Shown piece by piece: positions 37,561 through 46,560 of a DNA stretch of 64,000 nt. The stretch spans positions 186,001 through 250,000 of the forward strand of contig CAWELH010000007.1 in NCBI GenBank assembly GCA_963809925.1. The letters run 5' to 3'. A model generated the notes under the pieces. That model saw only the letters and a list, made by a program, of their open reading frames with translations. It had not been told where the DNA came from and made no database searches. The first letter of the stretch is position 1. Every line of letters begins with the position of its first letter. Both the position numbers and the translations under genes were made by a program. This stretch comes from DASQZK01 sp963809925 (lineage in GTDB: Bacteria > Bacteroidota > Bacteroidia > Bacteroidales > GCA-2748055).

Positions 37561-38640
37561 ATGAAAAATACCAGAGGTCTGCTTCTCTTCCTGTCGATAA
37601 CTGTTCTAACCTTCTTTTCCGCCTGCCATAAAAAGCCGGCCTTTTATAAGGCTTCCGACTACCCAAATGTCCCGAAAATCGATGTGCATTTTCACTACCT
37701 GACACTCGACATGAGGTACATGAAATTCGCTGTATCAGAAAATTTCAGGCTCCTGTCACCAAACTGGGACTGGGAGAATACCATCGATGAACAACTCAGG
37801 ATCTCCGATTCGGTTCATCAACATTTTCCTGATCAGTTTGCTTTTTTTGGAACATTCTCGGTCGATAGTTTCGGTACGCCAGACTTTGCGGACCAAACCA
37901 TCGCACGTATCAATCAATGCATTGACGAGGGTGCCTCCGGTATCAAAATATGGAAGAATATCGGCATGACACTCAGGGATGAAAATGGGAAATACATCAT
38001 GATCGATGATGCAGCCTTCGACCCCATCTTCAACTATCTTGAGGACAATGGGATTCCGGTTATGGGTCACCTTGGGGAACCGCGGGATTGCTGGCTTCCT
38101 GAGGAAGAAATGACGGATCCGTCGGATGTTGTATATTATAGAAATAACCCGGAATATTACATGTACCGTCATCCCGAAATCCCCGGATACGGGCAACAGA
38201 TTCATGCCCGTGATCAACTTCTGAAAAAGCATCCCCGGCTTGATTTTACCGGTGCCCACCTTGCCAGCCTTGAATGGAACGTAGATTCACTTGCCTCACG
38301 CCTGGACAGCTTCCCCAATCTGCGTGTGGATCTCGCAGCCCGAATGTATCATCTCAGATACCAGGCCCGAAAGAACAGGGACAAAGTAAGAGAATTTATG
38401 ATCAGGTACCAGGACAGGATTCTTTACGGGACCGATAATGAGGTCCACTCAGTTCCGGGAGTCGATCCGGAAAAAACTATGGAAAATCTTCACAGGGGAT
38501 GGATGTCCCAGTGGATATTCCTGGCCACCGACTCTGTGACCGATGTTCAGGGATTGCAATTACCACGCGAGGTTGTCGATAAAATTTACTGTAAGAATGC
38601 TGAGCGTTACTTTCATTCACTCAAAAAACAAAAAAACTGA
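37561..38640 (+). CDS. Amidohydrolase_2-family metal-dependent hydrolase, lipoprotein
   Basis: 359 residues with lipobox in LTFFSAC. The TIM-barrel metal ligands can be followed: 'KIDVHFHYL' (His43, His45), 'PVMGHLGEP' (about 168), 'FTGAHLAS' (about 231) and 'ILYGTDNE' (Asp about 293). The Amidohydrolase_2 family includes decarboxylases and sugar lactonases such as L-fuconolactonase. Placement between two GH172 lipoproteins (12 and 8 bp gaps) suggests that it hydrolyses a lactone or ester made or exposed during glycan breakdown at the cell surface. The exact reaction is not shown by sequence. Confidence 0.85.
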   Translation: MKNTRGLLLFLSITVLTFFSACHKKPAFYKASDYPNVPKIDVHFHYLTLDMRYMKFAVSENFRLLSPNWDWENTIDEQLRISDSVHQHFPDQFAFFGTFSVDSFGTPDFADQTIARINQCIDEGASGIKIWKNIGMTLRDENGKYIMIDDAAFDPIFNYLEDNGIPVMGHLGEPRDCWLPEEEMTDPSDVVYYRNNPEYYMYRHPEIPGYGQQIHARDQLLKKHPRLDFTGAHLASLEWNVDSLASRLDSFPNLRVDLAARMYHLRYQARKNRDKVREFMIRYQDRILYGTDNEVHSVPGVDPEKTMENLHRGWMSQWIFLATDSVTDVQGLQLPREVVDKIYCKNAERYFHSLKKQKN

Positions 38641-38648
38641 TCTGCACT

Positions 38649-40760
38649 ATGAAAACCAACCTGACAACGAACCGGTTGTTCTTCGCCGTCTTACTTATCA
38701 CCGGCAGTTTGTTCTCACAGTGTGGGAAGGGACCCGACCGCACGGTCACAACCGAAAACCTCATTGATGAGATGACCGACCTGAGCAGGATGACAAATCT
38801 TCCCGAACCATGGTATAAAACCGTGCAGTTCTCATCTTATGACAGAAGGAGCATCAGTTCGTCTTTGCCGGGCTGGTTTTCCAATTCCGACGGTTTTGGA
38901 AACGAACCCCAGCCCGGTTTTGTTGAAATATTAAAAGAACCAGACGCTGAAGGACAGGGTGAATACCTGATCTGCGATATCAAGGGTCCTGGCGCAATCC
39001 TCCGTTTCTGGACTGCCGGTATATCCGGAAAAGTCAGACTGTTTATCGACGATCCCGTATCGCCGGTTTTCGAAGGCGATGCATCGAAATTATTCTGGAA
39101 CCCCCTAGCAGCACTTACCGGCCAGGAAGCGGATAGCTCCTTTCAGAAGGCATACAGACAGTTCGATGCATGTTACCTGCCTGTTCCATTTTCCGGTAGT
39201 TGTCGGATGGAATGGATAGGTAACCTGAAAAAGACCCATTTCTATCACGTTGGAGTCCGCCTCTATGCTCCCGGAACTGATGTAAAAAGCTGGAGGGACG
39301 CTGATCCCGAAATAATCAGGATGAAGCTGGAACAGGTCAGGGAACACTTCAATAATCCGGATGATATGCTTTCCAATCCAAGCTACCGGGTCCTGACTAC
39401 AGAAAACACGATTACTCCCGGTTCGAAAAAAATATTGTTCAGCCCTGTAGGAGGCCAGGCGATATACCGTTTTGCACTTAAAGTGAAATGCACCACACCT
39501 GAGCAGACACTTCGAAAACTGGTTCTCCGCGTCTGGTTTGATGATAGTAAGGAGCCTCAGGTTTGTGCTCCGGCGGGCGATTTTTTCGGGGCAGCACCGG
39601 GGATAAATCCCTATGTTTCGCTCCCATTCACCGTTGCGGAGGATAGCTCCCTGATTTGCAGGTTTGTTATGCCTTTCCGTGATAAGGCAAAGTTTGAACT
39701 TGAGAATCTCTCTGATGAAGACGTTACTGTAAATGGAAAGATAAACCTGCAAAGTTATACATGGAAGGAAGGAAAATCAATGTATTTCATGGCCCGATGG
39801 AAGATCGATCACAACATCACTGCTCAGAGCACTGATGATCCGGAGAGTGTGATCCCTGATATCCCTTACCTGGATGCATCAGGAAAAGGCCGTCTGGCAG
39901 GAATTGCTGCCTTTATCTATAATCCCAGCAACGTGCCAACCTCATGGGGAAACTGGTGGGGAGAAGGAGATGAAAAAATATTTGTGGATACGGATACCTT
40001 TCCATCCTTCTTCGGTACGGGTTCGGAAGATTACTTCAACTATTCATGGTCGTCCGACCGGATTTTCAGTTTCCCGTACTGTGGTCAGCCAAGGAATGAC
40101 GGGCCGGGCAACCGGGGGTACGCATCCAACTTCCGTTGGCACGTCCTCGATGACATCACTTTCAATTCAAAACTTAATTTCGCCATGGAACTGGGACATC
40201 ACGGCCAGGTACCCGGATTTTCCTACGGCAGAATAGCATATTTCTATGCCCTGCCCGGTGTTCTCTGCGATGACCCGAAAATAACATCCGGGGATCTGGC
40301 AGATATTACCTATAAGGAATGGATGCCGGTAGCATCGAAAGGATCAGCAGGATTCAGCTTTATCCAGGCAGAAGATCTTATGACGGAAAACCCGCATGCG
40401 CGGTTTACATCAGATAATATCGCAGCGGGGAAAGGACTCGTAATGTGGTTACCGGAAGAAAACGGGGAAACGCTGAAATTAATCCTTAAAAGTCCCAACG
40501 CCGCAATGGACAAAAGAATTGGATTTACCCTGCTGAACTGCCCCGCGGGAGGCGAGATCTCCCTGCGCGTTAATGGCAACCCGGTAATGATTGACGGGCA
40601 CGAAACCATCAGTCTTTCTGAGCCCATACAAAGAAAACTCAACACCCATTTTTCAGGACCGTTTTCACTTTTACCAGGCAGGAATGAGGTTGTTTTAACA
40701 GCAGTAAATCCGGAACACGGGAAAGCGAACGGCATCGACTTTCTCTGGATCAGGAAGTGA
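38649..40760 (+). CDS. GH172 (DUF2961) glycoside hydrolase with C-terminal accessory domain
   Basis: 703 residues, probable lipoprotein (LLITGSLFSQCGKG). The catalytic region shows 'NWWGEGDEKIFVDTD' near 433 and 'FFGTGSEDYFNYSWSS' near 455; 'DIKGPGAILRFWTAG' and 'APAGDFFGAAPGI' are also present. About 150 extra residues after 550 ('FSFIQAEDLMTENPHARFTS' ... 'LLPGRNEVVLTAVNP') form a beta-sandwich resembling a carbohydrate-binding module. This is the largest of the three GH172 proteins here and the one best suited to binding polymer. Confidence 0.9.
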   Translation: MKTNLTTNRLFFAVLLITGSLFSQCGKGPDRTVTTENLIDEMTDLSRMTNLPEPWYKTVQFSSYDRRSISSSLPGWFSNSDGFGNEPQPGFVEILKEPDAEGQGEYLICDIKGPGAILRFWTAGISGKVRLFIDDPVSPVFEGDASKLFWNPLAALTGQEADSSFQKAYRQFDACYLPVPFSGSCRMEWIGNLKKTHFYHVGVRLYAPGTDVKSWRDADPEIIRMKLEQVREHFNNPDDMLSNPSYRVLTTENTITPGSKKILFSPVGGQAIYRFALKVKCTTPEQTLRKLVLRVWFDDSKEPQVCAPAGDFFGAAPGINPYVSLPFTVAEDSSLICRFVMPFRDKAKFELENLSDEDVTVNGKINLQSYTWKEGKSMYFMARWKIDHNITAQSTDDPESVIPDIPYLDASGKGRLAGIAAFIYNPSNVPTSWGNWWGEGDEKIFVDTDTFPSFFGTGSEDYFNYSWSSDRIFSFPYCGQPRNDGPGNRGYASNFRWHVLDDITFNSKLNFAMELGHHGQVPGFSYGRIAYFYALPGVLCDDPKITSGDLADITYKEWMPVASKGSAGFSFIQAEDLMTENPHARFTSDNIAAGKGLVMWLPEENGETLKLILKSPNAAMDKRIGFTLLNCPAGGEISLRVNGNPVMIDGHETISLSEPIQRKLNTHFSGPFSLLPGRNEVVLTAVNPEHGKANGIDFLWIRK

Positions 40761-40801
40761 TGACACGATCTTAAAATAACTGAAAAACAGACTCTTAAAA
40801 A

Positions 40802-41965
40802 ATGCAAATGTCATTCTTTAAAAACATCATACGAAATCTTGAAGTATTCCATGTAAAAAACAAGACTGTACTTTCGAAGGAGAGGGTAGTTTCACTCGAT
40901 GCATTGCGTGGATTTGACATGTTCTGGATCATGGGTGGTGACATGACGTTCAAGAGCCTCGACAATGTCTTTCATAACCGGCAATCGGCTTTCCTCAAGG
41001 CACAGATGGACCATGTTGAATGGTTCGGATTTCATTTCTATGATATCATCATGCCTCTGTTCCTGTTTATGGTAGGTGTTGCCATGGTATATTCCTACAG
41101 AAAAAGGTTGTCGGTTTCGGAATCAGACAGACCGCTTTGGATACATACCCTAAAACGGGTGCTGATCCTTTGGATACTGGGCATGGCAGTCCAGGGAAAC
41201 CTACTCGCTTATGATATAAATCGCATTCACTTCTATACCAATACATTGCAGGCTATTGCGAGTGGGTATTTGATCGCCACCATCTTTGTATTGTACCTTC
41301 CTGTCATATACCAGGTTATGGCTACCATTGGTCTCCTGCTGGTATACTGGGCAATCATTGCCCTTGTCCCGGTGGATGGAACTACTTTGAATGCCTATGA
41401 TCCTGACGGTAATGTAGCTTTCCATATCGAAAAGCTGGTGATGGGACGGTTTATCGGTTGGGGAACCTACACCTGGCTGATCTCAACCCTGAACTTTGGT
41501 GCCACGGTTATGCTTGGGGTCTTCTCGGGGTACATGATGCAATCACATGCCGGGAAATACAGAAAATTCAGAAACTACCTGGTCCTTGGTGCTGTCCTGA
41601 TCTCCCTGGGACTTCTCCTGGGCATCTGGCATCCCATCATTAAGAAAATATGGACCAGTTCATTTGTCTTGTTTTCCGGTGGAATATGCGTCCTGATGCT
41701 GGCAGTTTTCTACCTCTTTATTGATGTATGGGGAATGAAGAGAGGTATCCGATGGATGATTATTCTTGGATCCAATGCGATTTTTGGATACGTTGCCTGG
41801 CACCTTTTTGAACATCAACTTACCGGCATGGCTGAAGTTTTTTTAAAAGGCCTGACATCAGCCCTGGGAGGTTGGTATGATGTACTGAAATACCTGGGCG
41901 GCTTCCTGGTTCTTTATCTGCTCATGTGGTATATGTACAAAAAGAAAACATTTATAAAAATCTGA
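40802..41965 (+). CDS. Heparan-alpha-glucosaminide N-acetyltransferase-like membrane protein (second copy)
   Basis: 387 residues with about ten membrane helices. The family N-terminus is present but divergent: 'RVVSLDALRGFDMFWIMGGD', then 'FGFHFYDIIMPLFLFMVGVA'. The expected His near 'DHVEWFGFHFYD' is retained. Such proteins transfer acetyl groups from cytosolic acetyl-CoA to sugars on the far side of the membrane. It lies in the plus-strand locus, so it might acetylate or trans-acetylate an amino sugar released by the GH172/GH109 enzymes. The start at ATG 40802 is followed by a second ATG at 40808. Confidence 0.85.
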   Translation: MQMSFFKNIIRNLEVFHVKNKTVLSKERVVSLDALRGFDMFWIMGGDMTFKSLDNVFHNRQSAFLKAQMDHVEWFGFHFYDIIMPLFLFMVGVAMVYSYRKRLSVSESDRPLWIHTLKRVLILWILGMAVQGNLLAYDINRIHFYTNTLQAIASGYLIATIFVLYLPVIYQVMATIGLLLVYWAIIALVPVDGTTLNAYDPDGNVAFHIEKLVMGRFIGWGTYTWLISTLNFGATVMLGVFSGYMMQSHAGKYRKFRNYLVLGAVLISLGLLLGIWHPIIKKIWTSSFVLFSGGICVLMLAVFYLFIDVWGMKRGIRWMIILGSNAIFGYVAWHLFEHQLTGMAEVFLKGLTSALGGWYDVLKYLGGFLVLYLLMWYMYKKKTFIKI

Positions 41966-41995
41966 CCATAATCCATAACCATAAACATTTTTGTC

Positions 41996-43465
41996 ATGAA
42001 ATCGAACCGTAGAAATTTTTTCAAGATCACCGGTGCCGCCACGGCAGGAATCATGTCTGGTGCTTTTTCTTCTTGTGTGTCAAAGGAGGAAAGTGGAAAG
42101 ACAGCGGCGATGTCCGGCATTGAAAAAGCAGCCTTAGCCCCCCACAGCCAGCATTTCAACATGAGTGGTTATGCTGCACCAGCCATTGAAACAGTAAGGA
42201 TAGGCATCATCGGCCTCGGGATGCGGGGGCCGGGAGCTGTAGAGCGGATGACGAATATAGAAAATGTGGAAATCAGGGCATTGTGCGATGTAAGGCCTGA
42301 TAGAGTTGCCAAAGCGCAAAAGATCCTCACCGATGCAGGCCTTCCTCAGGCAAAGAGTTATTCGGGTACTGAAGATGCATGGAAGTCACTTTGTGAAAGT
42401 GATGACATCGATCTGGTATATTCCTGCACGCCATGGCCCCTTCATACCCCCATCGCTGTTTTTGCCATGGAGCATGGAAAACACGCAGCAACTGAAGTTC
42501 CGGCCGCTATCACCATCGACGAGGCATGGCAGCTGGTCGAAACCTCGGAAAGGACTAAGAAGCATTGCATGATGCTTGAAAACTGCTGTTACGATTTTTT
42601 TGAACTGCTCACACTGAATATGGCAAGACAGGGATTTTTTGGCGAACTTATTCATGCAGAGGCAGCCTATCTTCATGATCTGAGAGATCTGAATTTCAGC
42701 AAACATGCGTATACCGATATGTGGCGTTTAAAACAGAACCAGCATCGCAATGGCAATCTCTATCCCACTCATGGACTCGGCCCGGTATGCCAGGCGCTGA
42801 ATATCAACAGGGGCGACAGGATGGAATATCTTATATCCATGTCGGGCAATGATTTTCTTATGGCTGAAACAGCTGCAAAGCTGGCAAGCGAAGACTCTTT
42901 CTATAACGAATTTGCTACAAAGGGGTACCGGGGAAACATGAATACCACCATGGTAAAAACTGGAAAAGGTAAAACCATTATGATACAGCATGATGTAACC
43001 TCCCCGCGGCCCTATTCACGCATCCACCTCCTTAGTGGCACAGCGGGGATGGCATCCAAATATCCCGAGCCCGAAAGAATCGCAAATAAACACGAATGGT
43101 ATGGCGAGGAAGAAATGGCCGAAATCAGGGAAAAGTACACGCCGGAAATCGTAAAAAAGGTAGGTGAAATGGCAAAGAAGGTCGGTGGACATGGCGGTAT
43201 GGATTTTATCATGGACTGGAGACTGATCGATTGTCTTCGTAATGGACTTCCTCTTGACCAGAATGTCTACGATGCCGCGCTCTGGAGTTGTATTGCTCCG
43301 CTGAGCGAATGGTCGGTGGCCAACAGGTCGGCGTCCATCGACATACCAGACTTTACCTGTGGATCCTTTAAATCCAATCAGCCAGTAGTGCTCACGCTGT
43401 CTGGCGGAGGGAACACCGGCATCCGGGAAAAATCCAATGCCACTGAAAATCAACTGGTAATTTAA
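41996..43465 (+). CDS. GH109-like NAD-dependent glycoside hydrolase (Gfo/Idh/MocA fold)
   Basis: 489 residues with a Tat-type signal (SNRRNFFKITGAATAGIMSG). A Rossmann fold follows ('RIGIIGLGMRGPGAVERMTN') and the GH109-specific blocks are clear: 'TEVPAAITIDEAW' in place of the EKP of ordinary Gfo/Idh/MocA enzymes, 'NGNLYPTHGLGPVCQALNIN', 'HGGMDFIMDWRLIDCL' and 'IDIPDFTCGSFK'. GH109 enzymes cleave alpha-N-acetylgalactosaminides, and related glycosides, by transient oxidation at C3 with a tightly bound NAD. Next to a DUF1080 gene and a second oxidoreductase. Confidence 0.88.
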   Translation: MKSNRRNFFKITGAATAGIMSGAFSSCVSKEESGKTAAMSGIEKAALAPHSQHFNMSGYAAPAIETVRIGIIGLGMRGPGAVERMTNIENVEIRALCDVRPDRVAKAQKILTDAGLPQAKSYSGTEDAWKSLCESDDIDLVYSCTPWPLHTPIAVFAMEHGKHAATEVPAAITIDEAWQLVETSERTKKHCMMLENCCYDFFELLTLNMARQGFFGELIHAEAAYLHDLRDLNFSKHAYTDMWRLKQNQHRNGNLYPTHGLGPVCQALNINRGDRMEYLISMSGNDFLMAETAAKLASEDSFYNEFATKGYRGNMNTTMVKTGKGKTIMIQHDVTSPRPYSRIHLLSGTAGMASKYPEPERIANKHEWYGEEEMAEIREKYTPEIVKKVGEMAKKVGGHGGMDFIMDWRLIDCLRNGLPLDQNVYDAALWSCIAPLSEWSVANRSASIDIPDFTCGSFKSNQPVVLTLSGGGNTGIREKSNATENQLVI

Positions 43466-43604
43466 TATTTCATTTAAAGAATGAAAAGTTGTACTTTACA
43501 ATTTAAATAATTTCAGTGCATCAAATCAGCGTATTTCTTATTTTCAAAAACCAACGAATCATAGATTTTAACCGACAAATCCTTCAAATCAAAAAATAAC
43601 TGAT

Positions 43605-44369
43605 ATGAAAACAAAGATCACCCTTAAGAGCCTGCTGTTCATCATGGCCGCTATACTTGTCTCCTGTGGCAAAACCGGCGCACCATCAGCTACAGACCTC
43701 TATGCGGAGACTGACGGAAATGCAACACCTAACACACTCTCATCATCGGAAAAGGACCAGGGATGGGAGTTGCTGTTCGACGGCACAACGCCGGAAGGCT
43801 GGCATGGTTATAACATGACGGTATTTCCGGATTGCTGGGCCATTGAAGACGGTAGCTTCACGATGAACAGCATGGGCGGAACCGAAAACCAGGACATTAT
43901 CACCAACAGGAAATACCGGAATTTCGCACTCAGTTTAGAATACAAGCTTACCCCTGGAGCAAACAGCGGCGTAATTTTTCAGGTTGAAGAGGACCCGAAA
44001 TACAAATATCCATATGAAACTGGTCCCGAATTCCAGATAATCGATCATGAGAATTGGCCGGATCCCCTCGAAGACTGGCAGATCAATGGTGCAAATTACG
44101 CAATGTATCCTCCGATGGCTAAACCTTACAAGGCGGTTGGCGAATGGAACCATATTCTGCTTTTGGTTAAGGGCAACAAGGTTACTCAGGTCCTGAACGG
44201 TGAAGTAGTTGTGGAATATGAAAAATATTCAGACGAATGGAATACCTTGAAGAACAGCGGCAAATGGGCGGATTTTCCCGACTGGGGCAAGTACGATGAA
44301 GGATTTATTTCGCTGCAGAACCATGGTACCAAAGTTTGGTACCGATCTATTAAACTTAAAGAAATTTAA
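43605..44369 (+). CDS. DUF1080 protein (3-keto-disaccharide hydrolase family), lipoprotein
   Basis: 254 residues with lipobox in MAAILVSCGK. The DUF1080 concanavalin-like fold is complete: 'GWELLFDGTTPEGWHGYN', 'LSLEYKLTPGANSGVIFQVE', 'GPEFQIIDHENWPDP', 'GEWNHILLLVKGNKVTQVLN', 'GFISLQNHGTKVWYRSIKL'. Family members act on glycosides whose sugar carries a 3-keto group, cleaving the bond by elimination. It is flanked by two Gfo/Idh/MocA-fold proteins that could make and reduce such keto sugars. Confidence 0.9.
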   Translation: MKTKITLKSLLFIMAAILVSCGKTGAPSATDLYAETDGNATPNTLSSSEKDQGWELLFDGTTPEGWHGYNMTVFPDCWAIEDGSFTMNSMGGTENQDIITNRKYRNFALSLEYKLTPGANSGVIFQVEEDPKYKYPYETGPEFQIIDHENWPDPLEDWQINGANYAMYPPMAKPYKAVGEWNHILLLVKGNKVTQVLNGEVVVEYEKYSDEWNTLKNSGKWADFPDWGKYDEGFISLQNHGTKVWYRSIKLKEI

Positions 44370-44391
44370 TCGACACATATTCTGAACCATC

Positions 44392-45891
44392 ATGAAAACG
44401 ACAGATAATTCACGTCGCGATTTTTTAAAGAAAGCAGGACTTCTCTCTGCCGGCATAACCGTGCTTCCCTCAAAGGTCATCAGTGGACTTGGGCACAAAG
44501 CACCGAGTGATAAAATGAATATTGTGGGAGTCGGTATAGGTGGAAAAGGCCATATTAATCTCAAAGGTATGGCAACGGAAAATATCATCGGTCTCTGTGA
44601 CGTCGATTGGAAATATGCTGCACAGTGTTTCAAGGATTTTCCGGATGCAAAGATGTACCGCGACTGGCGCAAGATGTTCGATGAACTTGGTGATAGCATT
44701 GACGGTGTAATGGTTGCCACCGCCGATCATACCCATGCCGGCATTGCTGCCACAGCCATATCGATGGGAAAACATGTGTATTGCCAGAAACCCCTTACCC
44801 ATTCGGTTTACGAATCCAGGTTACTCACAAAGCTCACCGCAAAGCACAAGGTGGCCACACAGATGGGTAACCAGGGAAACTCAGGGAACGGCGTGCGCCA
44901 GCTCTGTGAATGGCTCTGGAATAACGAGATCGGTGAGATCAGGGAGGTTCATGCATGGACCGACCGGCCGATATGGCCCCAGGGTATTGAGCGACCAACA
45001 GAGCAAATGGCTATCCCGAAAACATTAAGCTGGGACCTGTTCATTGGTTCTGCCCCAATGCGGCCCTACCATTCAATTTATACTCCATGGAATTGGAGGG
45101 GCTGGTGGGATTTTGGAACCGGAGCGTTCGGTGATATGGCCTGCCATGTCCTCGACCCGGTCTACCGGGCCCTGAAACTGGGCTATCCCGACAAAGTCAG
45201 AGGAAGCTCTACAAGTATCAATACAGAATCAGCGCCCCAGGCAGAAACCGTTGAATTCTCCTTCCCTTCGCGCGATAACCTTCCTAAACTTGCCCTGCCG
45301 CCTGTCAAAGTACACTGGTACGATGGCGGTCTGCTTCCAAACCTTTCCGATCTGTTGCCGGAAGGTGAGAACCTGATGGCAGATGGTCTTGGAGGCTGCC
45401 TGTTTATTGGATCAAAAGATACACTGATGTGTGGCTGCGGCGGATACAACAGCAGGTTGCTTTCAGGTCGGGTTCCCGAAGTTAAACCATATCTTCGAAG
45501 GATCCCCGGTGGTGACGTGTTTTATGCCGATGGACCGCATGAACAGGACTGGATAAGGGCATGTAAAGAATCACCGGAAAACAGGGTCGAAGGTTCTTCG
45601 CATTTTGGCTACTCCGGACCATTCAACGAAATGGTAATGCTTGGAGTCCTGGCAGTCAGGCTTCAGGGTCTCAACAAAGCCCTGCAATGGGATGGTGAAA
45701 ACATGAGGTTTACAAACATTCCGGAGAATGAGGAGTTGAAGCTCTTGCTCTCAGACGACTTTCATGTGCACGACGGTCACCCTACATTCGACAAAAAGTA
45801 TAAGACCGTCAATGCGCTTGCCAGTGCGAAGGAATATATCAAACATAATTACAGAGAGGGCTGGACACTTCCTGACATGCCTCAGGGTTGA
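44392..45891 (+). CDS. Tat-exported Gfo/Idh/MocA-family oxidoreductase
   Basis: 499 residues with a Tat signal (SRRDFLKKAGLLSAGITVLP). The NAD-binding segment is 'NIVGVGIGGKGHINLKGMA'; 'GKHVYCQKPLTHSVYESRLL' carries the conserved catalytic Lys of the family, which the GH109-like neighbour lacks. 'THAGIAATAISMG' and 'WWDFGTGAFGDMACHVLDPV' are further family blocks. It starts 23 bp after the DUF1080 gene. The likely job is oxidation or reduction of glycoside hydroxyls in the periplasm, supplying or consuming 3-keto intermediates. It ends the plus-strand locus. Confidence 0.9.
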   Translation: MKTTDNSRRDFLKKAGLLSAGITVLPSKVISGLGHKAPSDKMNIVGVGIGGKGHINLKGMATENIIGLCDVDWKYAAQCFKDFPDAKMYRDWRKMFDELGDSIDGVMVATADHTHAGIAATAISMGKHVYCQKPLTHSVYESRLLTKLTAKHKVATQMGNQGNSGNGVRQLCEWLWNNEIGEIREVHAWTDRPIWPQGIERPTEQMAIPKTLSWDLFIGSAPMRPYHSIYTPWNWRGWWDFGTGAFGDMACHVLDPVYRALKLGYPDKVRGSSTSINTESAPQAETVEFSFPSRDNLPKLALPPVKVHWYDGGLLPNLSDLLPEGENLMADGLGGCLFIGSKDTLMCGCGGYNSRLLSGRVPEVKPYLRRIPGGDVFYADGPHEQDWIRACKESPENRVEGSSHFGYSGPFNEMVMLGVLAVRLQGLNKALQWDGENMRFTNIPENEELKLLLSDDFHVHDGHPTFDKKYKTVNALASAKEYIKHNYREGWTLPDMPQG

Positions 45892-46520
45892 GTCTGACCT
45901 GAAAAATTGCGGCTTTCACCCCCAAGGTAACCGCCCAGACCTGTAAGAAAAAATACGACCGGGTAAAGTGCCCAGCGTTCCGTCCCGCCTACTCCCATCA
46001 GCGGGACGAATGCTTTAAAGGCAATGAGAAAGACGAGGGAAATGATGCCAATACCCATAAAGACAAAGCGCAACGGAGAATGCACTATTTTGTATGCGGT
46101 AATGGCCGAAATTCCTCCAGCTATAAATAATATCAGGGCGAAAAACCCGTGCCAGGGTGCAATATTTCCCGGAAAGATTCCTACTCCCAGATATCCCAGT
46201 CCGTAGAGTCCGAGGGGCAGCGTGAACAACAGTTTTTTAGCATATCGATGAATTAATACTGCCGTCAGAATGATAAGAATACCGGCTACGATCATGCTAA
46301 AGTTAAAAATTGCAGAACTAGGCTGGGGATGCGGTGTTCCCGGGACCAGCGATGCCGCAAGCTCACTGATGTAGTGGTCGCGACTGTCGAAATCCAGTGT
46401 ATAAAAGATCTCTCCCGAAATGATGCCCATAAAGATGACAAAGCCCGACAGAAAAAGTAACAAAGCCGGAACCCTGCCTGATGAATTGGGTTTAAGGTGT
46501 AAGGATTCATTGTTTTTCAT
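45882..46520 (-). CDS. DUF998-type membrane protein
   Basis: 212 residues from the ATG at 46520 (MKNNESLHLKP); a longer open frame reaches 46670 but overlaps the end of the next gene and lacks a plausible N-terminus. Six hydrophobic segments. 'GEIFYTLDFDSRDHYISELA' after helix 1 and 'YLGVGIFPGNIAPWHGFFA' match the DUF998 family, whose function is unknown. Its 3' end overlaps the oxidoreductase stop by 10 bp in convergent orientation. It is 40 bp downstream of the CocE-type gene, so likely co-transcribed. Confidence 0.7.
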   Translation of the reverse strand: MKNNESLHLKPNSSGRVPALLLFLSGFVIFMGIISGEIFYTLDFDSRDHYISELAASLVPGTPHPQPSSAIFNFSMIVAGILIILTAVLIHRYAKKLLFTLPLGLYGLGYLGVGIFPGNIAPWHGFFALILFIAGGISAITAYKIVHSPLRFVFMGIGIISLVFLIAFKAFVPLMGVGGTERWALYPVVFFLTGLGGYLGGESRNFSGQTQP

Positions 46521-46560
46521 GGGTTGAAGGATTTTATCGTCAGGTGGCAGTTGCGGGTGA

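Noticed and set aside
39105..39752. 215-codon minus-strand open frame in the third GH172 gene
   Set aside because: Shadow of the GH172 frame; no independent evidence.
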